A DNA stretch of 64,000 nucleotides, from NCBI RefSeq assembly GCF_000972845.2, contig NC_040021.1, positions 10,568,908 through 10,632,907 of the forward strand, in the 5' to 3' direction. The stretch comes from Larimichthys crocea (Eukaryota > Chordata > Actinopteri > Sciaenidae). Below the pieces are notes generated by a model. The model had not been told where the DNA came from, did not search any database, and worked only from the letters and a program-made list of their open reading frames with translations. The position numbers and the translations under genes were made by a program. Below are positions 14,544 through 26,900 of the stretch, piece after piece. Position 1 is the first letter of the stretch; every line of letters starts with the position of its first letter.

Positions 14544-15985
14544 CACATCAGAAAAAGGTGTCTCACAGCAGCCCACATTGGAAAGACTCCTCTCTGCTCT
14601 CGCAGGTCACCATGGCAACAAACAGGAAACGGCATTGCGAGTTTTTATGCAGCCGAGCCCGGTCACCCTGACAGTTCTCTCTCTCTCTTTTTCCTCCTGT
14701 GTGGCCACTCCATTCTTCAAAAGACAAACATCCAGTTGGACCACAGCTAAAAGTGGACAAAAGGAGCTCAGGAAACTTAAGGAGCTCAGTGTATTTCGGC
14801 TTCTCTTGTTTTTTTTTTTTTTGGGGGGGGGGGGACTTTTACCACATTATGTGAAGCGGTGTCATCATATCAGCTTACATTTGGCAAAACCACAACTGCC
14901 TAAAACCACAGTGCAGTCACAAGTTTGCCTCACATTCACACAGCGATCACAATTCTCCTCTTTTGTCCAGCTTGTGTTACTTCAGATTAAACTTATTAGC
15001 GCCAGCTCCGTGTTAAGCTGAAGATTTACAGACCTATAACGCATAATGTTTGGCCCCTACTGGTATACATTTGGCATTCCTCTAAAGTCAGAAATGAGTC
15101 ACTTGGTATTTGAAATAGAGGTGATTCACTCATTCCTCACTTGGATTCTGTAACAGCCTTCTCTGGCATTGTTTTAACCAGCTAATGCTGTTGCCAATAC
15201 TGTCTTGACGCATACTTTCTGTTGCACAAACCAGAAGCAGAAGAATACGTCTCTCTGTGGTGTCTCAGTGGATGTTTGCAATCCTTTCGGTTGCTAAAGT
15301 GCAACACCGTGAGCGCGGCTCTACTTCTCCTTTCTTTGGAGGAACGTGTCGAACTGAAACCCTTCCATGTTTTCCAACTCGAAGAGACAGCGTGGCTAGT
15401 TGGAAAAAATAACATTAACCACCGACAAAATTCTGGTGAAATTTCTGAAAACTAATATGCTACCACCCACTTAGTCGGATTCTTTTTTGCACTGTTTAAC
15501 TGCTAGAAAGGCTGTGCTGTGCAATTTTGACCTGACCTACAATTAATCCAGATGGGGGGACATGGATGTCTGCACCAAACAGCACAGCAATCCCTCCAAA
15601 TAGTTGAGGCTGTTCACTAAGGAACAAAAATGTCAACTTCAAGGTGGTGCTAGAGGGAAAAAAAAAATAACCTCCATACTCTGGACACCACAAATGTCTA
15701 CACAAAATGACATCCAATAATTGTTGAGATATTTCCAACCAACTTATGGACAAATATTTCCATCCCTAGAGCCTTCTAGTTACTAGTGTGTGCTAAATAT
15801 ATTAATTTCTTAGTTTCCAACACTCTTGATATCAAAGAATAACGGTTTCTTTCTCCATCCCTTCCTTATTTTGTCCGTTCCAGGTATCAGTATTACCTGC
15901 AGGTGAAGAAGGAGGTGTTGGATGGACGTCTCCACTGCACAGTAGAGCAGGGCATCAGACTAGCTGGCCTAGCAGTGCAAGGTAA

Positions 15986-16041
<56 letters not shown>

Positions 16042-16213
16042 CATGCACAAACATCCCGTGTGAATAATTGACCTGGAGGGATACAGGCAAGCACAAGAGA
16101 GAAAGAGTGAGCACAAACTCACACTTTCTCAGGTCATCTTGACTTCACTACCTAATATGGCTGCATACCACTGGGAGAGCCCAGTCCACTTGAGTTCCTA
16201 TGGTATCAGTCTT

Positions 16214-16298
<85 letters not shown>

Positions 16299-17859
16299 GC
16301 TCACTCCATCTCCTTGGTCTTGTTACTGGGTGCTGTCTCTGTCTCAGGGGGGAATGTAAACAGACAGTTAGCCTATCACTAGTTCCAAGGTTAGTCTTAG
16401 TAGCATCAGGAAGAGCCTTATCTGTTCGGGAGACGAGGATCCTGCTCTGCGCTTCCTTTCCAGACAGCAGAGCAGCACTAAGTATGCTCTCAGAGGCCCT
16501 ATCAGGAGGCCTGAACACGGAGATGGTGTGCAGGTGCGCTGTTATTTCTGCAACATTTAACAATAAGGTGTGGGAAATTCCTGTGTAGTTACAAGGAACG
16601 AGGAATTAGGGAGTAACTAATTAGTTAGCTGTGAAATGTCTTCTGGTTACTTTGAAGGTTATTAGCAGAAGTATTCTGCATGTTGTCTTTAGCTACATAA
16701 AACAAAAAACAGTTTAACAACAGATTTGATATCAAAATATGTTTTTTTTATTATTATTTTCTGCTGGAATACAGGCACGTTTTGTTATTTTATGGTAAAA
16801 TGTGTTAAATGGAAAAACTGTTTTTATCCAGACATGTTATCTTATTGTGTTGGCATCTTTGGCATACAGATTCCTCTGGCAATTAATCTGGTTTTGCCTT
16901 AAACCTTTTCAGATCAACTAACAAATGCATCGTCTGTTCGTCCCATCTGGACTGTGAATGTCAAGTTTTGACACCTAAAAACACTACGTCATTCAAGGAT
17001 TCAAGGAGTTTTATTGTCATTACAGCACATGTAAAAACATGGGATGAAATGAAATTGGTTTCCCCTGGTCCCGGAGCAGCCTGATATCAAATATAAAATA
17101 TAAAAAATCTCATATGTAATGTCATTGTAAATAAGCATGAAAAGGGCCTCACATTGTTGTTTAAGGTTATGCATTTCTGTGTTTTCTAGCTGACTTTGGA
17201 AACTTCACTCAGTTCATGTCTCAGGACTTCCTCAGGGAGTATGTGCTCTTCCCGGTGGTAAGTCCTCAAACCTTCACTGTTCAAATATGTGTGTGTGTGT
17301 GTGTGTGTGTGAGCCTCTGTTTGTTGCCTGAAGGCGCACATTCTTGTGTTACCTGTGTACCTCCTCCCTCTGCATACCTGATTGACAGACAGAAAACAGA
17401 AAAAGAACAAGCAAGATAAAGATGTAGTGAATAACTGTATCACATTAACGAAACATTCAATGTGTGTGTGTGACACTCTGGGTCAGCTGTAATACTGTTT
17501 GACAGCGTGTTGGAGAAAGAGCAAGTGTTTGCCATCTCTCTTGTCATTAATCCTCCATCACATTCTCCTCCACCTCCTTTTTACTCTCAGAACTGGCCTA
17601 ATGGAGAGGAGGTGCTGGAGGACTGGACCCAGAAAGTCGCTGAGGAGCACAAGAGTCACTGGTACTGTCGGCTTTGTTTTAAACTGTTTTACACATGTGT
17701 GCATGTGTGAAAAAGAGACAGTGAGATACCTAATACTCAATACTCTGTCTTTACCTTCCAGTGGAATGCAGATTGCTGAAGCAGAGCTGCTGTACATCAA
17801 GGAGGTGGAGAAACTGGACGGCTTTGGCCAGGAGAGCTTTCCTGCTAAGGTAGATGAAT

Positions 17860-17907
<48 letters not shown>

Positions 17908-20900
17908 TATTTAAGATACTATGAGAAGATTGTACATATAATAATAATTCTTCTTTCGCAGGACAACTACACCAACGATATTTTCATTGGTGTGTCCTTC
18001 ATTGGGGTGTTTGTCAAACACAGAAATGGCAGATCTATCATGCTGCACAAGTAAGACCCCCCCCCCCCTCGAATCTTTATCTATTTGTGTAGCATGTATG
18101 ATCTGTGGTCATGAGGTAGTGAGAATAATACAAATGCGAGTAAATATTGTGAATTTTGTGTGGGAAAAATAACCCCTTGCATTCATTTGTGTACGCGTGT
18201 TTCCGTGCGACAGGTGGAAGGACATTGGCACCATAGCACACAACAAGTCAGCCATCACAGTGGAGATAACGAGCAGAGACGACACCATCATTTTTCACAT
18301 GGTGAGTGTTGTGTCTGCAGGTGGTCTCAGCACACACACACACAAATGCACACACACACACACGCACACACACACACACATATGCTTCATACAAGGTTTC
18401 GAGTGGGAAGTTAAACAAAAACCTGCAAAAAACACATTCCCACATATCTCTGCACAAAGACAAACAAAGGGGCAAATTCCTTCTTGATTTTTCTATAAAT
18501 ACGACCGTGTTAATTTGAAGTATCAATGTTTTTCTCTCTATGTTTGTATCTACAAGGAGGATATGGAAATGGCCAAGTACATCGCTCGTCTTTTCACGGC
18601 CAGACACAAATTCTACAAACAGAACAAGATCTGTGCAGAGTGAGTCTGGAGGCCAGCCGAAGGCCGTTAAAACACCAGTTTTATCTGTCATTCAAGTTTT
18701 TAAATAGAGAGTTCACTGACCTTTTTCAAGGTTATGTAAAAAAAAATGAAACACCAGAACAAATTGTGTAACGCTGATCTTAAAATGGTGATATAGATGT
18801 TCTGGTACTTTTACATTGTCAATGATCACCCAGCCTGCTGATGAATCATCTCCTGTGCTGGCACCTAATGCTCTTCTTTCTCTTTAGGCCCACTCACTCA
18901 CCTGCACCGATCAGGAGGAGACCCACCTGGAGCCACCGCCCATCTCTGGTACCATCAGATGCACTTGCTTGTTTTTGTTCTGTATAATATTGCTCAGTGT
19001 TTTTTTTTTTTTACACAATCTTGTGTATTATTGCCTCTTATAAAGAAGAAGAAGCCAGGAGACAGAGGGAGAATTTGGTAGGGAAGACAGAAACGGCCGT
19101 GGTTAGAGATTTGACCCTGCTCTCCCACTCAGGCCAGCTCTTAATTGTGCCATGGAGCCTTGGTTTTAACATGCGTTGGTGGTGTGGTGGGTGTTGTTGG
19201 AAAGTTTGCAAGGGTGTTGCTTGGTCTGATTTCCGGTGCGACAATGAAGGCAGTGATTTGTGCGTCTCCCTCCCTGCTGGCCAGACAATGGCTCGGCTAA
19301 ATGTGGCACAATAGCTGTTCAGTCAGTTCACTGGAGTGCTCGGATGTCTGTATGGGGAACCGCAGGCATTGGTGTTTGACAGCTCCAGGCCATAAAGTAG
19401 ATCTGAGTCGGTCACAGTCACCTGTTGTACCATAGTTATTATAACTTATTTCCATTAATATTATGTTTTACTTGCTTACATGCTAATTTACTTATATAAA
19501 ACTATTATTATTTATACAGCTTATCACTATCCTTTTACACCTTTATATGGATATTATTATACAAAATTGAATTGATATGTAAGGCGGAAAGAAAGTGAAG
19601 TAATGGTTTTACTTTGAAATGCAAAGAATTATGAAGGATTGCAGTCTAAAATTTTAATGTTGTTTAATTGTGTGCAGATCATGATAAAGTGCATAACTTA
19701 TAACAATTAAATGCATCTTCTTTACTGTTTTTCTTCATTCAGCCGCGGCCTCAGTCCTGTAACTTCAAGTCAATGCATTCCCAGTATGGAGAGCATTACC
19801 AGGACACACAGAGCTCTCAAGGTAAAAATACACACAAACACATTCAGAGTAAATTTCAAACCCTTTCAGCCTCACTGCTTTGACCACAGCGGGATTTAAG
19901 ATTTTTAGCCACCCTGATAATAACTGAAGCATTTGAATGGAGCTAATTGTGTCTTTCCCATCAGGCGTGTGACTCACAGCCCGCTTTGTATTTTAACAAT
20001 CTCCCAGCCAATTAGAGCCCAACGTTTGGGGTGCCGAGCGGTGACCTCATTTGTGTGCTTCACTCTTTCATTGACTTGTTCGCACACTCGGTCCGCCTTA
20101 TAATCCAAAAGAGCTTCACTCGCCTCGCCACGACAGTAAAACGGAGCGAGTGGAAAAAACATTTTGGGTGTGCTACTATGCGTGGGTGTGAGATCATTCT
20201 GTAGTGTGACCTCAGGCAGCACACGCCGTTTGTGTGGATGGAGATTATGTATGTCTGCCTGCTCGTGGGTTTGAGATAGTTTCACACGAGAGAACGCTCT
20301 GTTTGTTGAATAAAGAGGAATAACATGCATACCGCTGTCTCCTTCATTATGGTGGGAAGAAAATATTCCAAATGTATGCTGTTCCAAGTTGGTACTACTA
20401 CTACTACTACTACTACTGGGAGGATATTTTCAGGATTTTTTCCATGGTGCTTGGTACTGCAGTGCAACCGGACCTATACAATTGTAATGCTGGTGACTCT
20501 TAGTTAGTTTCAGGCTGTGGGTCATGAGCTCACCACTGACCAACAATGTGATACATCACACCAAAGTTTAACTTCATATCACTCTGCCAATCTTAACAAT
20601 CAATTATATTACTTATATTACGGGCAAGGGACACCATTAAATATAGTTCCTTTTCTAAATAATACTCTGTTGATCATTAAGTTGTAATCAAATATTTACA
20701 TTACCTCTTCTCATAAAATGATTGTGACAGTGTGATTTATTCTTGATAGATAAAGTGTATCTTCCCAAAACTTTATTGATCAATCTCTTCCAAACACATC
20801 ACAGTAAAAATTAAACTACGACTAACCTGATGTGTATAAATAGGAATAAATAGAGAAATGTGTCTGACTTCATGGCGCAACAGTGTGTCACAAAATACAA

Positions 20901-23900
20901 ATAGTTATCATTAATTAATTAATTATATCAATTATCTAACTAAACCTAATATGGTAATGTGTAAAATAAATCTAATCTTACACAATGATCATTGTTGGAC
21001 CATCAAAAACATTTTGTTGCATCATAGAATTTATTTATTTAATTTATGTACTTTCCTATTGATTATTAGTTGAGAGGTGTGTAATGATAACCTTTTCTAT
21101 CCTCTTTCAATCTTTAGACAGTATCTTCCATGACGACCAGTACTACAAGTCGGAGACCAGTCTGGATCGCTGCCCGGTGGACTTTCCTTTCCGTAATGGT
21201 ACTGTGCCCAATGGGAGCATGTACAGCAGCCCCAGCCTGAGCTCCCTCAATCATTCCCAGACTTTCGTCCCGCCCTCACCCATGTCCTCCAACCTCAGCA
21301 TCCCTGGCAGTGAGCTCATGCGCCCTGACTACATCCCCAGCCACCGCCACAGCGCCATCATCGCTCCGTCCTACCGGCCCACGCCTGAGTATGATGCTGT
21401 CATGAGGCAGAAGCGGCGCATGCTCCCCGCTCACCATGACCTCCACAGCCAATCGTTGCGCAGTCTGAACATCAGTAATGCGTGTGCTTATCGACAGCCT
21501 GAGGCCTTGGTGTACAGCCAGCCAGAGATGAGGGAGAGGGGCCCTTATCATGGCCTGGGGCCTAGCCCGGGACAGTACACACCACAGGTAGAGGTGGATG
21601 CTTTATGTTTGAATTAACTTTTTTTTGTTATTTTTTACATCTCACACTGTTTTTCTGTGAATGTTCACCTTGCAGATCAGTTACAGTAAGCCTGTGTCAC
21701 ATGGACCTCATCAGGGAGGACCAGCCAGCAACCAGGGCCCTTGTCATTCACCCTGCGTTAATGGAGGCGGAGGCAGTGGCGGGGTTGGAGGTGTAGGAAG
21801 CTCTATTTCTCACACTGTCAGCACACCTGAGCTGGCAAATACTAAACAACAGGGGAACAATGCAGGAAGCTATGCAGCTACAGCGAACATGCTGAGAAAC
21901 CACATGTCGCGACCTCCTCCGCCTTACCCTTCCAGCTCCTTCCGCCCGGCAACCAGCACCCCGGACCTGGCAAGCCACCGTCACCGCTGCATCGGGGGCA
22001 GCAGTCCAGAGTTGGTCACCCGCATGGTGCAGCTGTCGGTCAAGACCTTCCAACCGGACAGCTCGGCTGTGGTGCACCAGTCCCTGCAGGAGGTTAGTGA
22101 ACCATTAATAGCAGCTGCTAAGCACCGCTCCACCCTTGGCAAAAGACACAGCATGGAGGTGATCAGCAGCATGAGAGGAGGTGGAGGAGGAGGCATGGAG
22201 GGCATGGTGATGAAGGGCATGAATGCTCCCCTTCATCGGAGGAATACACTCAGAGAACACGTAATGCCCCCTCAGCCCCAGTCCATTCCTCAGCCCCAAA
22301 CTCCTCAGCCACAACCCCAGCCGCAGCCTCAGCCTCAGCCTCCACCTCCACCTCCACCTCAGCAGTCGCAGGAGTTGCCCAAGCAGATACCTGTCCAGAA
22401 ATCTCCTGAGCCATCTGTGGCACAAACTGGCCCAGTGGCCTACCAGCATCAAAAGACTCTCTCCAATGCTACGATGCTCATACACAGTAGTGAGAGTGAA
22501 GAAGAGGAGGAAGAGGAAGAGGAGAGGCCTGAGCTGGATGTTCAGATCCCAGGTCTCAACGAGGACATCAGCATCAGCGCCCAGCTCCAGGCTGCTCTGG
22601 CCAAGCTGCCCAACAAACCCCCTCCAGAGTACCCTGGTCCTCCAAGACCTCCTAGCAATGCTCAAATTCGCACCCACACCCACAATCACAACCACACACA
22701 CCACCACAACCATAATCAAGGACCCCAGAGCAACCAGGGACCAATGGACTCAAACCAAGCCCAGGGCCGAGCACTCAAAACTGGGCAGAGCCCTAATGGG
22801 CCTGGAGGTGGTGGTAGTGGAAGTGGTGGCAGTGGTGCAGGTGGTGGTGGTGGTGGCGGTGGTGGGACACTGACCCGAGGGGACCAGAGTGGGGTGAACG
22901 GAGCGGTTTTAGGTCCGTCCATTTCAGAACCGGACCTGACCAGCGTGAAGGAGAGGGTGAGGAAGGAGCCGGTCAAAGAGAGGCCGGTGTCGGAGATGTT
23001 CTCCTTAGAAGACAGCATCGTGGAGAGAGAGATCGCTCAGAGGGTAAGACATCTGTCATTTAGTGCCTTCATAAACCTGATGAATGTTTGATTAGATGAT
23101 TAAATTGATATATTGATTAGTCAATCAGCAGCTATGTCGACAGTTATTTATCAAACTGGCAAACATGGGTGCTTTTTAGATGCGAAGATTTGCTGCTTCT
23201 CTCTGTAGTACACGATTTAGATTATGCACTTTTGTAAATGTCTTAGTGTTTCTGACCGAATTTGAAGATATCAGCTCATTTTCATAGACTTAATAATTGA
23301 TCATGTTTAGTTAAAAGTCATTTAATTTAATCGAGTAAAAATAATCAACAGGTTAATTGATACAATTCATTAAAATAACTGTTAGTTCCATCTTTTTTAT
23401 ATGAAAATATTACAGTCTATAAGCATTAATTCAATTTATTAATCAGCATAAACAAAGTATCAATAACAGGCTTGATCATGTCATAATCATGGAGTGTCAA
23501 ATAGCTTTAAATAAGATGTCAAATCGTGACATATAAAAGTGAAAACAGAAAGACAACATGGTATCTAGTACTGGACAAAACACGCTCGCCATACTGGTAC
23601 TGTTTTAAATATTTCAGTCCGTTGTTTGCTAGCTAGTTTCATAGCTCCTGATTAGTAGTAATCCGGGGTTCAGCACCTGAGAGGGTAGCACTAGGCTCTG
23701 AGTTCCCCCAGGCAGCTAAAACCTTTATAAATCCCTCAGATTATTCTGGAGGTTAGGGTGTTTTCTGTGTAGGTCGGCTCTCTTGTTAAGACACAAACAT
23801 TTGACACAACACCAGAATCCAGTTGTAAGTTAAATCATATAATCGCCTCACTTGCGATAAACCTCTCTGTTTAAGTGTGACCCGGAGTGGCCGGCAATGA

Positions 23901-26900
23901 AAATTCATACTATTTTAGCGATACGTCCTTTCATCTCAAACACCAGAGCTGGTGTCCGTTATTTAAACCATCTGGTTTATCTCATACCTAGAAGGGACCC
24001 CTAGTGACCCCCAAGCTGTTGTTTTGACTGTCCCGCTGGGGGATGAAGGAGGAGGAAGGGTGAAGGGTGGAGCTGTCTTAAAGGTTTAATAGCATCAGCG
24101 ATTAGGAGAGGTAATCCATGGAGGAAGGAGGGACCGCGCAATGTGGGTCAGAGTTTGGCTAGTGTGCTAGAGAGGGGAAAAAAAAGACAGAGTGACACAG
24201 CGAGTGTGTGTTCTGTAAGGAAAAGGAGGCCAAAGAGGTAGGTGGGAATAAACAAAGGACTGAAAGAATGAAAAATATGTGAGGAAGGACACAACGAGGA
24301 TGAAAGCATCGAAACAAGTGAGATGGATAAGAAGCTGCAAGCCTACTCTTAATCGGCTTTGCATACGGGGCTTGTTAGTTCACACCTTTGGACCGAATAC
24401 AAGGGGACTGGTACGGCCAGGTTTTGCCCTGCAAACAGGAAACACATGACACAGATTCTCCCCGCCCACTTCCACACACTTCTGCACATGTGCACGCTCA
24501 CTGTTTTGAGGCCAGTGCGGGTCAGCCAGTTTTGCAATGCTGCCGGTACCTGTTACCATGACACCGGGATTTTCCTCTCTCTTGAAGACGCTGGAAAGAC
24601 AAAAGATGTCCGTGGACTCCATGAAGAGGCCGCTGATGATGGCCGCCCTCAATGGGCTCTACGTGGCCCGGATGCCTGTCCCAGAGAGTCCCGCGGAAGA
24701 TGGTGCCAAGGCTGCCACCGATGAACGGGTAAGATGTTCTCTCCTGATATATGAGTGGAGTTTTTTACGAATTTCTACCTTTAACTGGGTATCGGGGAGT
24801 ATTTCTGAAAGATCTAGCAGATGTAGGGTTAGGGTTTGCTGCTGCTTACTCTATTCAGATCTTCTCAGATGCACTATGATGTGAAAATGATCGATTTATT
24901 TGATTAAATTCTTACATGAATTTTGTGGTACAGATACTAAAAAAGCTTTTTAAAGCTTCCTTTTCATTTATAATTGCTCATATGTATAGAAAATATAGTC
25001 ACAGCACAATTATACTCCTACTATCCTGGATTAAGACTTGTTTATTCAAGAGAAATAAAAAAAACAAGTACATTTTACAATGATAGGGCGATTATAATGT
25101 CTAACTTACAGGTTGGTCAAGTGACAGTCTGTGATAATCACACTATTTCATGCATTTCATGGCACAAATACTGTCCGTTGGCTTCTTTTTTGAGTGTAGA
25201 GGTGTGAAACCCAGCCTTTGTCCCCGACTGTTGCTAAGCTAACGGGGGCAAGCCCTAAGTGGGCTGTGGAACGCGTGGCATGATGGTGCTTATCGCCTCT
25301 AGGCCTGTTGGTATGTTAAGAATGTGACCCGAGAGCAAGCAAGCGAGCCACACAGAAAGAGTGATAGAAAGAGAGAGGGCCAGAGACAGAGATGCTGCCC
25401 TCTCAAACATGACTTGCCTAATAAACATGAACCCCCACCAGGATAAATACCACCACTGCATACTCTGCTCTTCTGCAGCTGTGTTGATGCATTATGCATA
25501 CTTTTAAGTTGTTTGATATTGAAGTCCGTATTCAGCTGTGAGTGATGACGAGCGTTTAGAAATGTGGACGTATATTATAATGAGATTTCTGGATTCTCCT
25601 GCACTGAATAGTCTCTTAGGTATGGTGGAATGTAAACGATTAAAAGCCTTTTGGGGACTGAAAGAGAAACCACTGAATAATGTGCTGCTTGGAATTGAAT
25701 GACTAACACCTCCCCCCCTCCCCTCTCCCTCTCTCTCTCTTTCTTTCTCTCCCTGTCTTTTCAGTGTAAGACCTTGGAGTTGAAGCTGGAAGAGGAGCGG
25801 GTCTTCACTGAGTATGAACAGGTTCCCAAGAAGAGGGCAGACTGTGTTCTCACCACAGCAACTCTGCCTGAAAACACAGAGCGCAACCGTTTCCGTGACG
25901 TCGTTCCGTACGAAGAGAATCGGGTCGAGCTTGTACCAAACAAGGAGAACAACACGGGCTACATCAATGCCTCACATATCAAGGTACACTCGAGGTGGTC
26001 GAGAGTGAAAGTGTAAAAGGAATGAGACACATTTAGCACCAGAAAGGAGAATCTATGTTTTACACAATCATCAGTGAACAGTTGAATATTTTAAATTGGA
26101 TTGTAAGAGAAAGTAGATATGCAGATAAAAAATAAAAACATGCATTTTTATTTACCCACCACTGACATAGACATGCACATTTAAATTTCTAAACAGTTCT
26201 AATGACGAACCTCTATTCCTATTCATGTCCACCTCAGCTGGTAAACCATCAATAGCAAGGCTAGTCGCCATCTGATACTGTCCTTGAATCAAAACTCAAA
26301 ACATTATTTATACAAACCTATCCTTTTTCCTCCTTCCTACATACATGATGTAACAAAACATGTAAAAACATCTTTTCATTGGTCAGTCTGACCCTGTATC
26401 TACAGGACTGTTCATGAGCTAGATAAAAAGCCTTTTACTTGTCTTTGTGATGATACATTTTTCAGGAAATCTGTTTTAAATGGTTTATTTAGCTTCAGTG
26501 GGCTAAATCTATGAAGAAACGCTTGATGGTTCAGTGTTTCTGAAAATGTATAAATCACCAACATATGATATATATATATAGTGTACTAGTATATATTCAT
26601 TATGTTGGTTTCCAACCAAATGTAACGGAAATTTTAACCCAATATCTAGAAAATTTGTGAAAAGAAAATGAGAATGGATGTGCTTTTTTACCCACCACTG
26701 AGATAAATAATTGGTTGCCATTAAACAACTGCAGAAGAAGAGAGGCAAATGAAATTACGTAATTAAAAAAGCTGAAACAACATGATGGAAATATGGCGTT
26801 TATGTTTCATGTGGAACATTAGTTTTCTCTTCACTCCACGCAGAGCCGGTATTTTCGTCTGCCATTATTTCTCCTCTCATCCGTGAGATGTTAATCTGAG

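Larger units (their letters stand above)
8053..15883 (+). other. ptpn14: ptpn14 intron 2 (7.8 kb)
   Basis: The longest ptpn14 intron in the window. It holds at least eight CA/TG microsatellites, a 44-bp tandem duplication at 8738-8826, an X-box-like palindrome at 14606-14619 and a dispersed repeat at about 15510-15780. No coding exon was seen in it. Confidence 0.85.

Noticed and set aside
22105..22719. Minus-strand ORF of 204 codons opposite ptpn14 exon 13
   Set aside because: It is the antisense of the Gln/Pro and Ser-rich coding repeats; composition explains the open frame.
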